A stretch of 6,822 bases of DNA, taken from Nitrospirota bacterium (GTDB lineage Bacteria > Nitrospirota > Thermodesulfovibrionia > Thermodesulfovibrionales > JdFR-85). The notes below the pieces were generated by a model that had not been told where the DNA came from, ran no database searches, and saw nothing but the letters and a program-made list of their open reading frames with translations. Shown in pieces: positions 5,731 to 6,822 of the stretch. The DNA lies in contig JAADHP010000030.1 in NCBI GenBank assembly GCA_013151785.1, positions 1-6,822 on the forward strand, written 5' to 3'. Made by a program: the position numbers and the translations under genes. Every line of letters begins with the position of its first letter. Position 1 is the first letter of the stretch.

Positions 5731-5952
5731 ATGAAAACAACTGTTGATATTCCAGAAAAAGAGTTGAAGGAATTGATGAGACTCTCAAAGGCAAAAACCA
5801 AAAAAGAGGCCATTTTGAAGGCTATCTATGAGTATAACAGAAGACACAGGCTGGAAAGGCTTGCAGGGATGCTTGGCACATTCAGGGATATTATTTCACA
5901 GGAAGAACTGGAAAGGATAAGAGAGGATCATAAATGGCCTCGGAAGAGTTAG
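5731..5952 (+). CDS. vapB: VapB-family antitoxin
   Basis: This is the antitoxin of a type II toxin-antitoxin pair, expected to neutralise the adjacent PIN-domain toxin and to repress the operon. The 73-residue protein starts MKTTVDIPEKELKELM, with the short beta strand followed by a helix of a ribbon-helix-helix DNA-binding domain (residues ~1-45, including KTKKEAILKAIYEYNRR). A C-terminal tail follows (LAGMLGTFRDIISQEELERI, 44-63, then RKS) of the kind that wraps the toxin. The start is ATG at 5731, as the frame closes at TAA 5719-5721. No ribosome site is seen. The last 19 nt overlap vapC, the usual arrangement for coupled antitoxin-first modules. Codon style matches the neighbours, so there is no sign of very recent import. 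It sits inside the redox operon, 78 nt after the NuoF-like gene. Confidence 0.9.
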   Translation: MKTTVDIPEKELKELMRLSKAKTKKEAILKAIYEYNRRHRLERLAGMLGTFRDIISQEELERIREDHKWPRKS

Positions 5953-6323
5953 TACTGGTAGATACATCTGTCTGGATTGAATCGTTCAGAACAGATGGAG
6001 ATGAAAGGATAAGAAGGCATCTGGCAGAACTCATACTTACGGACAGGGCAGCATGGTGTGAAATAGTAATTATAGAGCTTTTAAACGGGATCAGAAGTGA
6101 GATGGAGACAAAAAAACTCAAGGAATACATTGAAGAAATCCATAAGTTGCCAATAACAGATGGTGTATGGGCTGAGGGAAGAAAATTGATCCAGAGATGT
6201 AGAATGAAGGGATATACAATTCCAGTAACTGATATTGTTATTGCTTCCTGTGCCCTGTATCATAACGTTTCTCTTGAATACAGAGACAGGCATTTTGATT
6301 ATATCTTCAAGGAGGTATTATGA
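5934..6323 (+). CDS. vapC: VapC toxin, PIN-domain ribonuclease
   Basis: PIN-domain VapC toxins are Mg2+/Mn2+-dependent endoribonucleases that cut specific RNAs, often tRNA or rRNA, and stop growth when free of VapB. The 129-residue protein has the full acidic active site: D10 in VDTSVWIE, E48 in IIELLNGIR, D100 in PVTDIVIA, and D118 in YRDRHFDYI, with D122 close by. It looks intact and active. The ATG at 5934 lies 6 nt after AGAGGA within vapB, and the reading frame overlaps vapB by 19 nt. Its TGA at 6321-6323 overlaps the ATG of the next subunit gene in ATGA. Its last codons (KEVL) contain the AAGGAGGT that serves that gene. The toxin gene is therefore built into the translation of the downstream redox subunit. 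The RNA target cannot be predicted from this sequence. Confidence 0.93.
   Translation: MASEELVLVDTSVWIESFRTDGDERIRRHLAELILTDRAAWCEIVIIELLNGIRSEMETKKLKEYIEEIHKLPITDGVWAEGRKLIQRCRMKGYTIPVTDIVIASCALYHNVSLEYRDRHFDYIFKEVL
6309..6316 (+). promoter_or_regulatory. Strong ribosome binding site for the NuoG/FdhA-like gene, inside vapC
   Basis: AAGGAGGT, a near-perfect Shine-Dalgarno sequence, ends 3 nt before the ATG at 6320, with the GGAGG core 4 nt from it. The same bases encode the C-terminal Lys-Glu-Val of VapC. It supports the ATG at 6320 as the true start. Confidence 0.8.
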
Positions 6324-6822
6324 TTACCCTTATGATAGATGGAAAATATATCGAGGTGCCTGAGGGTACAACCATACTTGAGGCTGCCCGCCAGGCATCA
6401 ATATACATTCCCACACTTTGCGATGACCCAAGGCTTGAGCCCTATGGGGCATGCAGGCTCTGCCTGGTCCAGGTAAAGGGTATGCCACGGCCTGTCACAG
6501 CCTGTACAACGCCTGTTAGTGATGGGATGGAGGTTCAGACCTCCAATGAACAGATTGAACGGATCAGGAAGACCATAGTGGAATTGCTGCTCAGTGACCA
6601 TCCCAATGACTGCATGGTCTGTGAAAAGGCAGGCGATTGTACCCTACAGGAACTTGCCTATTTTTATAACCTCAGGGAGAATCGCTTCTGGGGTGAAAGG
6701 AGACAGTACAGTAAGAAGGATGCCAATCCATTTATAGAGAGAGACATGGAAAAATGTGTGCTCTGTGGAAAGTGTGTAAGGGTCTGTGAGGAGGTCCAGG
6801 GAGTCGCAGCTATAGAGATAGC
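6320..6822 (+). CDS. NuoG/FdhA/HydA-type iron-sulfur subunit, N-terminal part (cut by window end)
   Basis: Only the first 167 residues are present, but they hold a full set of electron-relay motifs. These are a plant-type [2Fe-2S] domain (C34, C45, C48, C62), the His-Cys [4Fe-4S] site (H94, C98, C101, C107 in DHPNDCMVCEKAGDC), and the first ferredoxin motif (C146, C149, C152, C156 in CVLCGKCVRVC). The same N-terminus occurs in complex I NuoG, NAD(P)-dependent formate dehydrogenase alpha subunits, and the HydA subunit of bifurcating [FeFe]-hydrogenases. The CGKCVRVCEEVQG wording resembles formate dehydrogenase and hydrogenase more than NuoG, an impression from memory. The missing part would show either a molybdopterin/selenocysteine domain or an H-cluster. 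It receives electrons from, or passes them to, the NuoF-like subunit. The start overlaps the vapC stop and has a strong ribosome site. Confidence 0.92.
   Translation, partial: MITLMIDGKYIEVPEGTTILEAARQASIYIPTLCDDPRLEPYGACRLCLVQVKGMPRPVTACTTPVSDGMEVQTSNEQIERIRKTIVELLLSDHPNDCMVCEKAGDCTLQELAYFYNLRENRFWGERRQYSKKDANPFIERDMEKCVLCGKCVRVCEEVQGVAAIEI

Noticed and set aside
5653..6319. Transposon-borne insertion of vapBC.
   Set aside because: No inverted terminal repeats, target duplication or transposase was found at the edges, and codon style matches the neighbours. How it arrived cannot be said.

Overview
The window is ordinary bacterial chromosome with dense, mostly plus-strand genes. Arg codons are mostly AGA/AGG and Ile codons are often ATA. 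The gene set comprises an oxygen-sensitive-type electron-transfer operon, a redox-switched chaperone and an FmdB zinc ribbon. Together these suggest an anaerobic or microaerophilic bacterium of the Nitrospirota/Thermodesulfovibrionia or deltaproteobacterial kind. That placement is an inference from gene style, not a proof.

Left part (1-2322, plus strand): the C-terminal part of a YdbL/DUF1318 protein, probably running in from outside the window; an unrecognised 77-residue protein; the Hsp33 chaperone HslO with its complete CxC...CxxC redox switch; and a conserved-looking 211-residue protein of unknown function. The last gene overlaps by 13 nt the end of a convergent minus-strand pair (2310-3196). 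That pair is a HEAT-repeat protein followed by an FmdB-family zinc-ribbon protein with a long C-terminal extension.

Right part (3197-6822): an AT-rich divergent intergenic region precedes an operon for an NAD(H)-linked flavin/iron-sulfur enzyme. The NuoE-like subunit is followed 5 nt later by a large NuoF-like subunit. The NuoF-like subunit has an N-terminal [2Fe-2S]-type domain, the FMN/NADH core and two C-terminal [4Fe-4S] ferredoxin motifs. The window ends inside the third subunit (NuoG/FdhA/HydA-type N-terminus carrying 2Fe-2S, His-Cys 4Fe-4S and ferredoxin motifs). This is the architecture of electron-bifurcating hydrogenases and NAD(P)-dependent formate dehydrogenases; which of these it is cannot be decided because the catalytic domain lies beyond the window.

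The most striking feature is a complete VapBC toxin-antitoxin module (5731-6323) lodged between the NuoF-like and NuoG/FdhA-like genes. vapB and vapC overlap. The vapC stop overlaps the start of the next subunit in an ATGA, and the last vapC codons contain that subunit's Shine-Dalgarno sequence. Toxin and redox-enzyme expression are therefore likely to be translationally coupled. A 78-nt gap before vapB holds repeated GAATAT elements and a candidate promoter placed as if for a leaderless vapB mRNA. No RNA genes, IS elements, CRISPR arrays or convincing intrinsic terminators were seen.
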